Positions 23,998 through 32,375 of a DNA stretch of 64,000 bases are shown piece by piece. The notes under the pieces are model-generated. The model had not been told where the DNA came from and did not search any database. It saw only the letters and a program-made list of their open reading frames with translations. The position numbers were made by a program, and so were the translations under genes. How positions within the stretch are numbered: the first letter of the stretch is position 1; each line of letters starts with the position of its first letter. The stretch is from Savagea serpentis (GTDB lineage: Bacteria; Bacillota; Bacilli; Bacillales_A; Planococcaceae). Where the stretch lies: positions 124,001-188,000 of the forward strand of contig NZ_JADKPV010000004.1 in assembly GCF_015351395.1 (NCBI RefSeq), read 5' to 3'.

Positions 23998-25126
23998 AAG
24001 AGTGGTGTACGGCACAACGGTTCGGGCCAATCTCTAACTCTTGCCATTCTTCTACTGTCGTTTCTTCCATACCTCGATTGAGCTCTACAATGCGTTCGAA
24101 GTTCGGCGGCTTCACTGAACTTGCTGAACGTTCTACTTGTGATAAAAACTCTTCTTTTGATGCTTCAAACATTTTCTCATTTTGCTGACGAATTGCGCCT
24201 AACGTATTCCCGATATAGCGACTTTCATTCAATTCGGTTTTTAAATCAGCATAATGTCCTGGTAAGACGATGACATCATCTGCAATTTGAGCAACTTTCG
24301 ATTGAACGGTATCGAATAAGTCTTCCGCCCATTCACGCACTTTATTCCCTAAATCCGGGCGACCGAGACCGCTAACGAAAATCGTGTCTCCTGAAAAGAG
24401 CAAACGATCATTGACGAAAAATGAAACACTTCCTGGTGTATGTCCAGGTGTTTTCACTGCGAGCACTTCTAACTTTACTTGCTCAAAGCGAATTTCATCA
24501 TGATTTTCTAAAGGCTCAAACTCAAATACTGCCCCTTCACTTTTCATAATGTAATAATGTGCTCCCGTTTCATCCGCTAACATACGTCCTCCTGAAATAT
24601 GATCTGCATGTAAATGTGAGTCAACGATATGTGTAATGTGAGCGCCACGCTCTTTTGCGAAATTCATGTACACATCTGTAAAGCGTGCTGGGTCAACGAC
24701 GAGTGCTTCCTCCCCTGAAATGACCATGTATGAGAGACAACCTTTTCCGATACGGATAAATTGGTAAACGTCGACATCATCATCTTCATACACTTTTACA
24801 GGGGCTAACTCTTCACTCCACGTTTGCATACCACCTTGTAAATAAGAAACATCATAGCCCAATGGTTCTAGCAATTCCGCTGCGTAAACGGACGAAATCT
24901 CTTTCGCGCATACGACGAGAATCGGACGGTCTTTCGGAAGTTCTTCAATATGTGCCTCCGGGTTTTCTTTCATCTCGCTGTAAGGTACGTTGTACGAGCA
25001 TACTTCTGGACCTTCTATTTTCCAATCAGCGAACGCATCGCGCGAGCGCACGTCTAATATACAAATTTCTTCTCTATTTAAAATCGCTTCCGCCACTTCC
25101 GTAGCAGTTCTCGGTTGTACTGTCAT
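23996..25126 (-). CDS. rhodanese - persulfide dioxygenase fusion (metallo-beta-lactamase fold)
   Basis: A 376-residue two-domain protein. Residues 1-110 form a rhodanese domain with its active Cys at about 73 (VVCAKEIS). Residues 115-330 form an ETHE1-type metallo-hydrolase with HLHADH (171-176), GHTPGS, FSGDTIF and LPGHY, the iron ligands of persulfide dioxygenases. It likely oxidises glutathione-, bacillithiol- or coenzyme A-persulfide to sulfite and passes sulfur via the rhodanese. GGAGGAA lies six bases before the ATG at 25126; the frame opens two codons earlier with TTG. A CstR-like repressor gene lies directly upstream, but a terminator separates them and I see no operator before this gene. 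Domain order is reversed relative to CstB of Staphylococcus. Confidence 0.88.
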   Translation of the reverse strand: MTVQPRTATEVAEAILNREEICILDVRSRDAFADWKIEGPEVCSYNVPYSEMKENPEAHIEELPKDRPILVVCAKEISSVYAAELLEPLGYDVSYLQGGMQTWSEELAPVKVYEDDDVDVYQFIRIGKGCLSYMVISGEEALVVDPARFTDVYMNFAKERGAHITHIVDSHLHADHISGGRMLADETGAHYYIMKSEGAVFEFEPLENHDEIRFEQVKLEVLAVKTPGHTPGSVSFFVNDRLLFSGDTIFVSGLGRPDLGNKVREWAEDLFDTVQSKVAQIADDVIVLPGHYADLKTELNESRYIGNTLGAIRQQNEKMFEASKEEFLSQVERSASSVKPPNFERIVELNRGMEETTVEEWQELEIGPNRCAVHHS

Positions 25127-25205
25127 GAACAATTCCTCCGTTCCTTATTTTCATTATCATATCGAGCGTATTTTCACTCGTCAACTAACGTGTTTATCAT
25201 TTGAC

Positions 25206-25247
25206 GAAAAAAATCCTCTCAACACAATCGTCGAGAGGATCGATTTT
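25206..25247 (-). terminator. terminator after the CstR-like gene
   Basis: Stem ATCCTCTC / GAGAGGAT with a T run on the minus strand; an opposite T run makes it possibly bidirectional. Confidence 0.82.
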
Positions 25248-25251
25248 TAAA

Positions 25252-25518
25252 TTAACGACTTTTCACAAGTAAATCCACTGCTTCTTGAACAATTTCCTCT
25301 TGTGTTTTCGGCTCTTCACCATCGGTTTGCTGAATACAATCGATTAAATTAGAACTAACGATAACCCCGATTGTACGATCGATTGCGGAACGAGCGGCCG
25401 TCAATTGAGTGACGACATCTTTACATTCTTTTTGCTCATCCATCATGCGCAAAATGCCTTTAATTTGACCTTCTACGCGTTTGAGACGGTTTCGGATTTT
25501 TGCATCATAATCCGTCAT
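25252..25518 (-). CDS. CsoR/CstR-family repressor, persulfide-sensing type
   Basis: An 88-residue all-helical regulator of the CsoR/RcnR family, beginning with the typical NRLKRVEGQIKGI DNA-contact helix. Cys32 and Cys61 are kept. The position four residues before the second Cys, His in copper-sensing CsoR, is Asn57 here. That pattern fits CstR, which senses reactive sulfur by forming di- or trisulfide bonds between the two Cys. Its own promoter contains a palindromic operator (25558-25573), so it is autoregulated. The persulfide dioxygenase gene downstream fits. AGGAGGCGA precedes the ATG. CstR rather than CsoR is my reading, based on the residue pattern and neighbourhood. Confidence 0.88.
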   Translation of the reverse strand: MTDYDAKIRNRLKRVEGQIKGILRMMDEQKECKDVVTQLTAARSAIDRTIGVIVSSNLIDCIQQTDGEEPKTQEEIVQEAVDLLVKSR

Positions 25519-25552
25519 TTGGATCGCCTCCTATTCGTTTATTCTTACATTT

Positions 25553-25581
25553 ATTGTATACCCCAGAAGGTATGAAGTCAA
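25553..25581 (-). promoter_or_regulatory. sigma-A promoter with embedded CstR-like operator (autoregulation)
   Basis: On the minus strand -35 TTGACT (25576-25581), 17-base spacer, -10 TACAAT (25553-25558). The spacer holds ATACCCCAGAAGGTAT (25558-25573, plus-strand sense), matching 13 of 16 positions of the operator at 3390-3405. Confidence 0.85.
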
Positions 25582-25757
25582 AATTTTTGATTGCGGGGTA
25601 AAAATATTCCAACATGCATTATAACCGATTTTGTGGTATAATCATAGTGAGTTGATAGGGATTATCTAATTCAAATACAACCTTACTGTCGTCGTCCATC
25701 GTATGTTTCGGACGATTTTTTAACTTTCGACGCACTAAGGTGAGGGAGGGAATTCGA

Positions 25758-25979
25758 TTGTCATTTCCAAGACGGGAAAAAAAGGTTTCGGATTTCGTCG
25801 CAGCACGCCAAGTGGATGAGAAAATTGCATTCGTTCGAAACGACCACGAAGTGACCGGCACGATTCATAAAATTTTAGAAAACTCAGTCATCGTTCGGAT
25901 CTCTGATCGCGATGCCGAGTTAATCGGGGCACCATCCGATTTAACAGTCGTTGCCCATAAAAACTATTCGGTCGTGTAA
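25758..25979 (+). CDS. DUF2187 (YkvS-like) small protein
   Basis: A 73-residue protein from a TTG at 25758, five bases after GGGAGGGAA; a GTG at 25740 lies before the ribosome site and is unlikely. The C-terminal part (VTGTIHKILENSVIVRI...TVVAHKNYSVV) matches the small SH3-like DUF2187 family of bacilli. The N-terminal FPRREKKVSDFV is basic. The function of the family is not known. Confidence 0.82.
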   Translation: MSFPRREKKVSDFVAARQVDEKIAFVRNDHEVTGTIHKILENSVIVRISDRDAELIGAPSDLTVVAHKNYSVV

Positions 25980-25983
25980 TACG

Positions 25984-26022
25984 AAAATTCCTCTATACGA
26001 GAATGTATGGAGGAATTTTTTT
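25984..26022 (+). terminator. Rho-independent terminator
   Basis: Stem AAATTCCTCTATAC / GTATGGAGGAATTT with T run, ending the DUF2187 transcript. Confidence 0.88.
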
Positions 26023-26075
26023 GCATAATTATGTTATTATAATATTGCTTAAATATGATGTAAAGGAGAATGGCT

Positions 26076-27302
26076 ATGAAACAAAAATTAATCGAACGTC
26101 TCTCAACTTATGCCAAGATTGATACACAATCTGATGATGCAAGCACGACAACTCCTTCTACACCCGGGCAATGGGATTTATTGCATTTGCTTCAAACTGA
26201 GATGAAGGACATTGGCTTGCAACAGATTACATTAGATGAAAACGGTTACTTATTCGGTACCCTCCCTTCGAATGTTGAAGGAAAAACGCCAACGATTGGA
26301 CTGCTCGCCCATGTCGATACGGCGACGGATTACACGGGGAAAAATGTGCAACCTCAAATTCATGAAAACTATGACGGAAAAGATATCAAACTGAATGAAG
26401 ACGTTGTGATGCGTGTAGAAGACTTCCCAAACTTAAAAAACTATGTCGGTCATACGTTAATGACGACGGATGGCACAACATTGCTCGGTGCTGACAACAA
26501 AGCGGGTATCGCAGAAATTATGACGGCGATGGAATTTCTAATCGAACATCCTGAAATTCCTCGCCCTACGTTCCGCATTGGCTTTACCCCTGATGAAGAA
26601 ATTGGCCGTGGCCCTCATAAGTTCGATGTCGAAGCATTCGCTGCCGACTTCGCCTATACGATGGATGGAGGTCCTCTTGGAGAACTTCAGTATGAAAGCT
26701 TCAATGCTGCCGCTGCGACGGTGACATTCCGTGGTGTCAATATTCACCCTGGCACAGCAAAAAATAAAATGGTCAATTCGATTTTAATTTCGCATGAATT
26801 TCAAAAAAGAATGCCACAAGATGCTGTCCCTGAAAAGACAGATGGTTATGATGGTTTCATTTACTTAATGGACGTTCAAGGAACGACGGAAGAAACGACA
26901 CTTTCTTACATCATCCGCGATTTCGATCGCGAGGCTTTTGAAGAGAAAAAGCAATATATGTACGAAGTTGAAAAAGAACTTCAACAATTGTACGGAAAAT
27001 CTTCTGTCCAAGTAAACATTGAAGATCAATATTTCAATATGCGTGAAAAAATTGAACCCGTGATGGAAATTGTCGATGCCGTAGAACAAATTATGATTCA
27101 ACTCGGAATAAAACCGATGATCGAACCGATTCGCGGTGGCACGGACGGTTCACAACTTTCTTATATGGGTTTACCGACACCGAATATTTTCACAGGCGGA
27201 GAAAACTACCATGGAAAATATGAATTTATTTCAATCGACAATATGGAAAAAGCAGTAGAAGTTATTATTGAAATGAGTAAACATTTCGCTAAAGCGAAAT
27301 AA
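26076..27302 (+). CDS. pepT: peptidase T (tripeptide aminopeptidase)
   Basis: A 408-residue M20-family di-zinc aminopeptidase that removes the N-terminal residue of tripeptides in the cytoplasm. Zinc and catalytic segments are visible: HVDTA (first ligand and Asp), [11 protein letters not shown] (bridging Asp), the TPDEEIG pair of Glu, MDGG and the C-terminal [18 protein letters not shown] lies seven bases before the ATG at 26076, while the ATG at 26070 is too close to it. It is monocistronic and followed by a terminator. Confidence 0.95.
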   Translation: MKQKLIERLSTYAKIDTQSDDASTTTPSTPGQWDLLHLLQTEMKDIGLQQITLDENGYLFGTLPSNVEGKTPTIGLLAHVDTATDYTGKNVQPQIHENYDGKDIKLNEDVVMRVEDFPNLKNYVGHTLMTTDGTTLLGADNKAGIAEIMTAMEFLIEHPEIPRPTFRIGFTPDEEIGRGPHKFDVEAFAADFAYTMDGGPLGELQYESFNAAAATVTFRGVNIHPGTAKNKMVNSILISHEFQKRMPQDAVPEKTDGYDGFIYLMDVQGTTEETTLSYIIRDFDREAFEEKKQYMYEVEKELQQLYGKSSVQVNIEDQYFNMREKIEPVMEIVDAVEQIMIQLGIKPMIEPIRGGTDGSQLSYMGLPTPNIFTGGENYHGKYEFISIDNMEKAVEVIIEMSKHFAKAK

Positions 27303-27303
27303 T

Positions 27304-27339
27304 CAAAAAGACGTCAAACGAAGTTGACGTCTTTTTTTA
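27304..27339. terminator. terminator after pepT
   Basis: Stem AAAAGACGTCAA / TTGACGTCTTTT plus T run; the converging CoA-transferase gene ends in the T run. Confidence 0.9.
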
Positions 27340-28608
27340 AATGATAAATCCTAATCGCTTCGCTTCAAATGTTAGCTCTTCTCGGAACTTTGGATGCGCG
27401 ATTTGAATAAGTGCTTCTGTTCTCGCTTGAATGGACTTTCCGTACAATTTTGCAACACCGTATTCCGTCACGATATGATCGACGTCATTTTTGCTCGTCG
27501 TCACGACAGAACCTTTCGTTAAATGAGGCATAATGCGTGATACTTCGCCATTTTTCGCCGTCGAATGCATGCAAATATAGCCTCTTCCCCGCTTTGCAAA
27601 ATGAACAGCGCGCGCGAAGTCCGCTTGTCCTCCCGTAGAAGAATAATACGTCCCGCCAATCGTTTCTGAAGCGCATTGACCGTAAAAATCGACTTCTGTC
27701 GTTGCATTAATTGAAACGATATTATCTTCTTTCGCAATTTCCATCGGATGGTTAACGATATCGACAGGCAGTAATTCAATGACCGGATTATGATGCAAAA
27801 ATTGATGGAGACGCTCCGTACCTAATGCGAACGTTCCAATTAACTTGCCACGATTGGTCATTTTCGCTGAGCCATCGATGACGCCAGCCTTCACTAAATC
27901 AACAATGCCGTCTGAAATTAATTCACTATGTAATCCTAAACTGCGGTGATGTTTCAATTTATGCGTGACAGCATTCGGAATCGAGCCAATCCCAATTTGC
28001 AATGTATCACCATCTCGGACACGGTCTGCAATAAAATCGGCAATTTGCAAATCCGCTTCCCGAATACGTGGCTCAGGTACTTCAATTAAAGGTTCGTGAT
28101 GCTCAACGTATCCTTGCACTTGGCTAATATGAATTTGATTGCTTCCAAATGTACGAGGCATATGTTCATTCACTTCCACGTAAAACGGCACTTTTCCGAT
28201 CAATGGTGAAATATATTCTGCTTGCGTTCCTAATGAAAAATACCCATGTTCATCAATGGGGGAAACGACGGCTAATACAGCCGATAAATGCGTCGACTGA
28301 CGCAATATTTTAGGCATTTCATGAAAGACGTTCGGAACGAGCTCGATATGACCGTCTAAATAAGCTTGCCGATTCGCACCACTTAAAAAATAAGAAACGT
28401 GCGTTAAATGCCCTTTCATTTTGCCATACATATAATCTCTTTGTTGCACGGGTAAAATTTGATGAATTTTCACACGTTCTAATTGTTGATGTTCTTCTTC
28501 TAACCAATCTAATAAAAGGCGTGGCTCCCCATGCCCTAAAGGTAAAATTAAATCTGCAAAAGGTTCAATCTTGTCAATAAACTGCTGTTTCGTTAATCTC
28601 TTTGACAT
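27337..28608 (-). CDS. acetyl-CoA hydrolase/CoA-transferase family protein
   Basis: A 423-residue class I CoA-transferase. N- and C-terminal domains of the family are present, with the glutamate expected to form the thioester in NATTEVDFYGQ and the glycine-rich GGTYYSSTGGQADF. Relatives act as acetate, 4-hydroxybutyrate or propionate CoA-transferases, or hydrolyse acetyl-CoA. The exact acceptor cannot be read. The ATG at 28608 has no good ribosome site (only GGTG). Translation may be weak, or the true start may be elsewhere; no better in-frame start was seen. Confidence 0.85.
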   Translation of the reverse strand: MSKRLTKQQFIDKIEPFADLILPLGHGEPRLLLDWLEEEHQQLERVKIHQILPVQQRDYMYGKMKGHLTHVSYFLSGANRQAYLDGHIELVPNVFHEMPKILRQSTHLSAVLAVVSPIDEHGYFSLGTQAEYISPLIGKVPFYVEVNEHMPRTFGSNQIHISQVQGYVEHHEPLIEVPEPRIREADLQIADFIADRVRDGDTLQIGIGSIPNAVTHKLKHHRSLGLHSELISDGIVDLVKAGVIDGSAKMTNRGKLIGTFALGTERLHQFLHHNPVIELLPVDIVNHPMEIAKEDNIVSINATTEVDFYGQCASETIGGTYYSSTGGQADFARAVHFAKRGRGYICMHSTAKNGEVSRIMPHLTKGSVVTTSKNDVDHIVTEYGVAKLYGKSIQARTEALIQIAHPKFREELTFEAKRLGFII

Positions 28609-28695
28609 CTGGTACTAACACCAACTTTCAATATCGATTATATTTATCTTACAATACTTTCAAGCACGGTCAATACATATTTGTCACATCCATGA

Positions 28696-28730
28696 GAAAA
28701 ACCACAAACATATCCTATGCTTGTGGTTCA
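28696..28730 (-). terminator. terminator after the AI-2E-family gene
   Basis: Stem AACCACAA / TTGTGGTT with CATA/TATG inner pairs and TTTTT on the minus strand. Confidence 0.82.
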
Positions 28731-28733
28731 TTT

Positions 28734-29813
28734 TTAAACGGTTTTCGTCGCGGCTTTTTTAATATCTTGTCGATGTTCATAAATATTTTTTACGATTGCT
28801 CGAATGACTGCATATGTCGGAATCGCAATTAAAATTCCGAGGAACCCTGCAATATTTCCAGCAGCTAAAATGAGCGTGATGACTGTCAGTGGATGAATCG
28901 ACAATGTTTTTCCCATAACGTTTGGCGTAATTAAATTACTATCCGTCTGTTGGGCAATGAGTGTAACGACCCCGACCCAGATGACGAGGGAAGGCTCTTG
29001 TAAAAATCCGATAATAATGGCAGGAACGACCGCAATCCAAGGACCGATAAACGGAATTAAGTTCATAAACAGCGCGAATATCGCAAGTAATAATGCGTAT
29101 TCTAAACCGATTAATGAATATCCGATATAAATTAGCGTCGCTAAAATGGCACTAATTAAAAACTGTCCTTGAATGTAGTTTTTCAATACGTCGTTAATGT
29201 CTTTCATTGTCTTCTCGACCCAATGTTTACGTTCCCCTGTGAAAAATTGCGTGACGAAAGGAATGAACTTTTCATGATCTTTCAACATAAAGATAAAGAA
29301 GAACGGAACGAGAATGAGTAAAAACATCGCTTGGAAAAATGATTGTAGAAATTGCACAATCCACTTTCCAAACCCGATTGCAACATCTTGCAGTGAGTCT
29401 GCCGCTTCGTCAATAGAAGCTTTAATATTGTCAGGTAAATCTTTTCGTTGTTCTAATGCATAATCTTTTACATGATCTAATTCTTTCGCTAATTCTGGAG
29501 CATTTTTGACAAAGGTATTCACTTGTTCACTCACAGGAGGACCAATAATTGCAATAAATGCCCAAATGACCACTCCTAAACTTGCCAAAATCGTTAAAAT
29601 GCTCGCCCATCTTGGAAATTTACGCTTTTCTAAAAAACGCTGAATCGGTTCCGTCATATAAAATAAGACGCCCCCTAATAACAAAGGAAAGAAAATCGTC
29701 TTCGCAATAATGACGAAAGGTGTAAATAAGAAACTAATACTTAAAAAATATTTTACAATTAAAATTGCAAGAAGTATTCCTACCCCTGCTTGAAACCATC
29801 GTTTATTCGTCAT
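28734..29813 (-). CDS. AI-2E (PerM/YdbI) family transporter
   Basis: A 359-residue membrane protein with about eight helices: two to three N-terminal, a central extramembrane region (about 80-150), then five to six C-terminal. The conserved LIPFIGPWIAVVPAIIIGF and NVMGKTLSIHPLTVI are diagnostic of the family once named AI-2 exporters. Bacillary members are implicated in sodium(lithium)/proton exchange or remain uncharacterised. GAGGAGGT precedes the ATG. It is a single-gene unit. Confidence 0.9.
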   Translation of the reverse strand: MTNKRWFQAGVGILLAILIVKYFLSISFLFTPFVIIAKTIFFPLLLGGVLFYMTEPIQRFLEKRKFPRWASILTILASLGVVIWAFIAIIGPPVSEQVNTFVKNAPELAKELDHVKDYALEQRKDLPDNIKASIDEAADSLQDVAIGFGKWIVQFLQSFFQAMFLLILVPFFFIFMLKDHEKFIPFVTQFFTGERKHWVEKTMKDINDVLKNYIQGQFLISAILATLIYIGYSLIGLEYALLLAIFALFMNLIPFIGPWIAVVPAIIIGFLQEPSLVIWVGVVTLIAQQTDSNLITPNVMGKTLSIHPLTVITLILAAGNIAGFLGILIAIPTYAVIRAIVKNIYEHRQDIKKAATKTV

Positions 29814-29878
29814 GGCAACCTCCTCTTACTTATTTATCTTTAGTATACCTGTTTTTTAAAATTTTCGTTTCTTTTTAT

Positions 29879-29904
29879 GTTTAGATTGTTCAAAATGTGG
29901 AATA
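29879..29904 (+). promoter_or_regulatory. candidate sigma-B promoter of the CsbD gene
   Basis: GTTTAG (29879-29884), 14-base spacer and GGAATA (29899-29904), close to the general-stress consensus GTTT-N13/15-GGGWAW. CsbD proteins are classical sigma-B targets in Bacillus, so the match is biologically plausible. Confidence 0.6.
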
Positions 29905-29940
29905 CATATTGTAGAAACTTTTCCAGAGGAGGAAATGAAC

Positions 29941-30198
29941 ATGAGTGAATTCAAAAACAAAGTTAAAGGTACTTTCAATGAATTAAAAGGTGAAGCAAAA
30001 CAAAAATTAGGCAAAGCGATGGACGATACTTCAATGCAAGCGGACGGCTTAAAAGATGAAGTGAAAGGAAAAGCTCAAAAGAAAATGGGCGAAGTACAAG
30101 GTGATACGAAGGAAGCTTATGATGAAGCGAAAAAAGACGTCGTCAATAAAGCGGACGAATTAAAAGAACGTTATATCGACAAAAAAGAAACAAAATAA
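29941..30198 (+). CDS. CsbD-family stress protein
   Basis: An 85-residue, highly charged, helical protein with two CsbD-type repeats (KVKGTFNELKGEAKQKLGKA and EVKGKAQKKMGEVQGD) and no hydrophobic core, typical of general-stress hydrophilins. AGAGGAGG lies about seven bases before the ATG at 29941; an ATG two codons earlier abuts the ribosome site. A sigma-B-like promoter precedes it and a strong terminator follows. The biochemical role is not established. Confidence 0.92.
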   Translation: MSEFKNKVKGTFNELKGEAKQKLGKAMDDTSMQADGLKDEVKGKAQKKMGEVQGDTKEAYDEAKKDVVNKADELKERYIDKKETK

Positions 30199-30224
30199 AG
30201 TTTTACACTTACAATGAATGGACT

Positions 30225-30264
30225 AAAAAACTGTCGTTTGTAGTATACAAACGACAGTTTTTTT
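30225..30264. terminator. terminator after csbD
   Basis: Stem AAACTGTCGTTTGTA / TACAAACGACAGTTT with T run. Confidence 0.92.
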
Positions 30265-30339
30265 GCATTTCACTCTTGATGAAAAATGGATAAATCTATT
30301 TAAAAATATTGCTTCCCCATATTATTGGAAAAGCAACAT

Positions 30340-31038
30340 TTATTTATGCGCACGGACAATATCCATAGGTGTAACGATTCCTAACAATTTTTCTTTTTCA
30401 CGACCATTCTCTGTGATGAGTAGCGCTTCGATTCGATTGCCGGACGTTACGCCTTTTTGGAAAATCTCTACCGCTTCATAAATCGGCATATTTTGACGAA
30501 CAAAACGATACGATTTTTTACGCTTTTCATGCTGATGAACATCACGTAACTTCGGGATTTTTCCTTTTGGCATTCCTTCTGTCATCCGATCGGATAACCA
30601 GTATGTAATTCCCATCGCTGTAATCATCCCTATAAAATGTTGTCGATCATAGAGCGGAAACTGATTAAATTTTTGTTCGCGAATGAGTCTTAAGCCAATT
30701 AATAAAGAATCATTTGCTTGTAATGTGACGACTTTTCGACGAAAAAGTTGGCCTACTGTTACAGGTTTCGTTATTTTTCTTGCGATTTGTTCGATTTTTT
30801 GGACGACTTGATGATGAGGTTCTGCGATAACATATGCTTGTTCTGTACGATCATGAACAATTGCATTGCGCAATTCTGCAAACTCTCGCAAATCGTGCTC
30901 ATATCGACGGACGACTGCATTATGGCGGCGTGCACAATCAATTAGTTTAAAGAAAGGCATGTTTGTTGAATGGCACATTTTTTTCATTGCAGCATCGATT
31001 CGATTGAATGCAATAATATAACGTTCAGAATTTTTCAT
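30340..31038 (-). CDS. CBS-domain protein
   Basis: A 232-residue soluble protein. Residues 1-85 are helical, with a region (YEHDLREFAELRNAIVHD) like the cytoplasmic helical part of nucleotidyltransferase or HEPN-type folds. Residues 88-232 contain two CBS motifs (VGQLFRRKVVTLQAND... and RFVRQNMPIYEAVEIFQKG...). CBS pairs usually bind adenine nucleotides to regulate a partner. The start is placed at the ATG at 31038, after CGGAG, rather than 12 codons further up. No obvious partner gene is adjacent. Confidence 0.85.
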   Translation of the reverse strand: MKNSERYIIAFNRIDAAMKKMCHSTNMPFFKLIDCARRHNAVVRRYEHDLREFAELRNAIVHDRTEQAYVIAEPHHQVVQKIEQIARKITKPVTVGQLFRRKVVTLQANDSLLIGLRLIREQKFNQFPLYDRQHFIGMITAMGITYWLSDRMTEGMPKGKIPKLRDVHQHEKRKKSYRFVRQNMPIYEAVEIFQKGVTSGNRIEALLITENGREKEKLLGIVTPMDIVRAHK

Positions 31039-31106
31039 CTTCTCAACTCCGACCTTTTTCTTACAGTATATCATAAGCTTTTTTAACTATCTATCATGTT
31101 TATTTA

Positions 31107-31145
31107 TTATCATTAGAAATATAATTAAAATAATTATCATTAAAA
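31107..31145. promoter_or_regulatory. AT-rich stretch with two ATTATCATTA copies, possible Fur-like sites
   Basis: Two direct copies of ATTATCATTA lie about 27 bases apart within the 336-base gap 31039-31374. Each is a half match to the iron-regulator box. The remainder of the gap up to 31374 contains a TATAAT at about 31344 but no other recognisable element or gene. Confidence 0.25.
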
Positions 31146-31374
31146 TGTCCACTTACTCATTTCATCAGCAAGATGCTCAACCGGTATTTTTAAAGCCTTA
31201 TTCAGTGTTTGTCATACGACATTCACTTTATATGACCATATTGCTAAAATCTCCTCATTCTCTATTTTGCCACTACATCGGTCATTCATCCCGTTTTTTA
31301 AATTTATAACCCTTTTTTTCCAAACAGTTTCTTCTATTCATGTTATAATACCGTGTTGGTTAGGAGGAATTATT

Positions 31375-32271
31375 ATGAAAAATATGATTTATCCTTTACT
31401 CATCGTTTTTGCGGCGAGTTGTTACGGGATTTTATCCACGATTATAAAATTAGCCATTCAAGATGGCTTCACCGCTTCACAAGCTGTGACGAGCCAATAT
31501 TATGTTGGGCTTTTTATTGCGATCGTACTCTTTTTAATTTTTAAAAAGTCTAAACCACAATGGGGTGGTGGAAAAACTTTAATTTTTGCTGGTTTGTTTA
31601 CAGCGACAACAGGTACTGTGTACGGACAAGCTGTCGAGTACATGCCTGCTTCACTCGCAGTGGTCATGCTGTTCCAATTCACGTGGATTGGCATGTTATT
31701 CGATTGTATTGCGAATCGACGTTTCCCTACGCGTCCAGAACTATTCTCACTCATCCTACTATTCACAGGAACGATTTTAGCAGCAGGTGTCATCGATGTC
31801 GATCTCTCTGTTATTCCGTGGCAAGGTTGGGCATGGGGAATGGCCTCAGCGATTAGCTTCTCTTCATTCGTCATGGTGAATTCCAAACAAGTAGAAGGGA
31901 TGGACACATTAACGCGTCTTCTCTTCACTTCTATTTTTGCGGCATTCTTTATTACATTGTTCCAAAACCCTGAGATTGTGTGGGACGGTACTTTGTTCGG
32001 AGAAGGGCTTTGGAAATACGGGCTTATTTTAGGCCTCTTCGGAATTGTCGTTCCGATTTATCTATTCTCTATCGCAGTACCAAAAGTTGGCGCTGGTATG
32101 AGTTCTATTTTAAGTGCGATGGAATTGCCTGTTGCGATTATTGCGTCTATGTTACTGTTAGGCGAACGTTTAACCGCTTTGCAGTTTTTAGGGATTGCGA
32201 TTATTTTAATCGGCATGACATTCCCAACCATCATGCAACAATTGAAACTAAAAAAACGACAGCAAACTTAA
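31375..32271 (+). CDS. EamA/DMT-superfamily transporter
   Basis: A 298-residue protein with ten hydrophobic helices in two EamA repeats (about 5-135 and 150-290). This is the architecture of drug/metabolite exporters for amino acids, nucleosides or other small compounds. An upstream frame extension to 31267 has no ribosome site, whereas AGGAGG lies seven bases before the ATG at 31375. It is a single-gene unit with TATAAT about 30 bases upstream. The substrate is unknown. Confidence 0.9.
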   Translation: MKNMIYPLLIVFAASCYGILSTIIKLAIQDGFTASQAVTSQYYVGLFIAIVLFLIFKKSKPQWGGGKTLIFAGLFTATTGTVYGQAVEYMPASLAVVMLFQFTWIGMLFDCIANRRFPTRPELFSLILLFTGTILAAGVIDVDLSVIPWQGWAWGMASAISFSSFVMVNSKQVEGMDTLTRLLFTSIFAAFFITLFQNPEIVWDGTLFGEGLWKYGLILGLFGIVVPIYLFSIAVPKVGAGMSSILSAMELPVAIIASMLLLGERLTALQFLGIAIILIGMTFPTIMQQLKLKKRQQT

Positions 32272-32272
32272 A

Positions 32273-32309
32273 CGAAAAGAAGCGTAAATCCTTTGCGCTT
32301 CTTTTTTGT
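32273..32309 (+). terminator. Rho-independent terminator
   Basis: Stem AAAAGAAGCG / CGCTTCTTTT and T run after the EamA gene. Confidence 0.85.
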
Positions 32310-32375
32310 GTATCCGTTCGCCATTTCTACTATACTAAAGAGAGTATCATTATAATTTTCTGAGGAGGCGATGAA

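Noticed and set aside
25252-25518. Copper-sensing CsoR identity for the repressor
   Set aside because: The copper-ligand His is replaced by Asn, no copA/copZ gene is nearby, and a persulfide dioxygenase is adjacent.
31267-31374. Extended start of the EamA gene
   Set aside because: The extension lacks a ribosome site and overlaps the promoter-like TATAAT; the ATG at 31375 follows AGGAGG.
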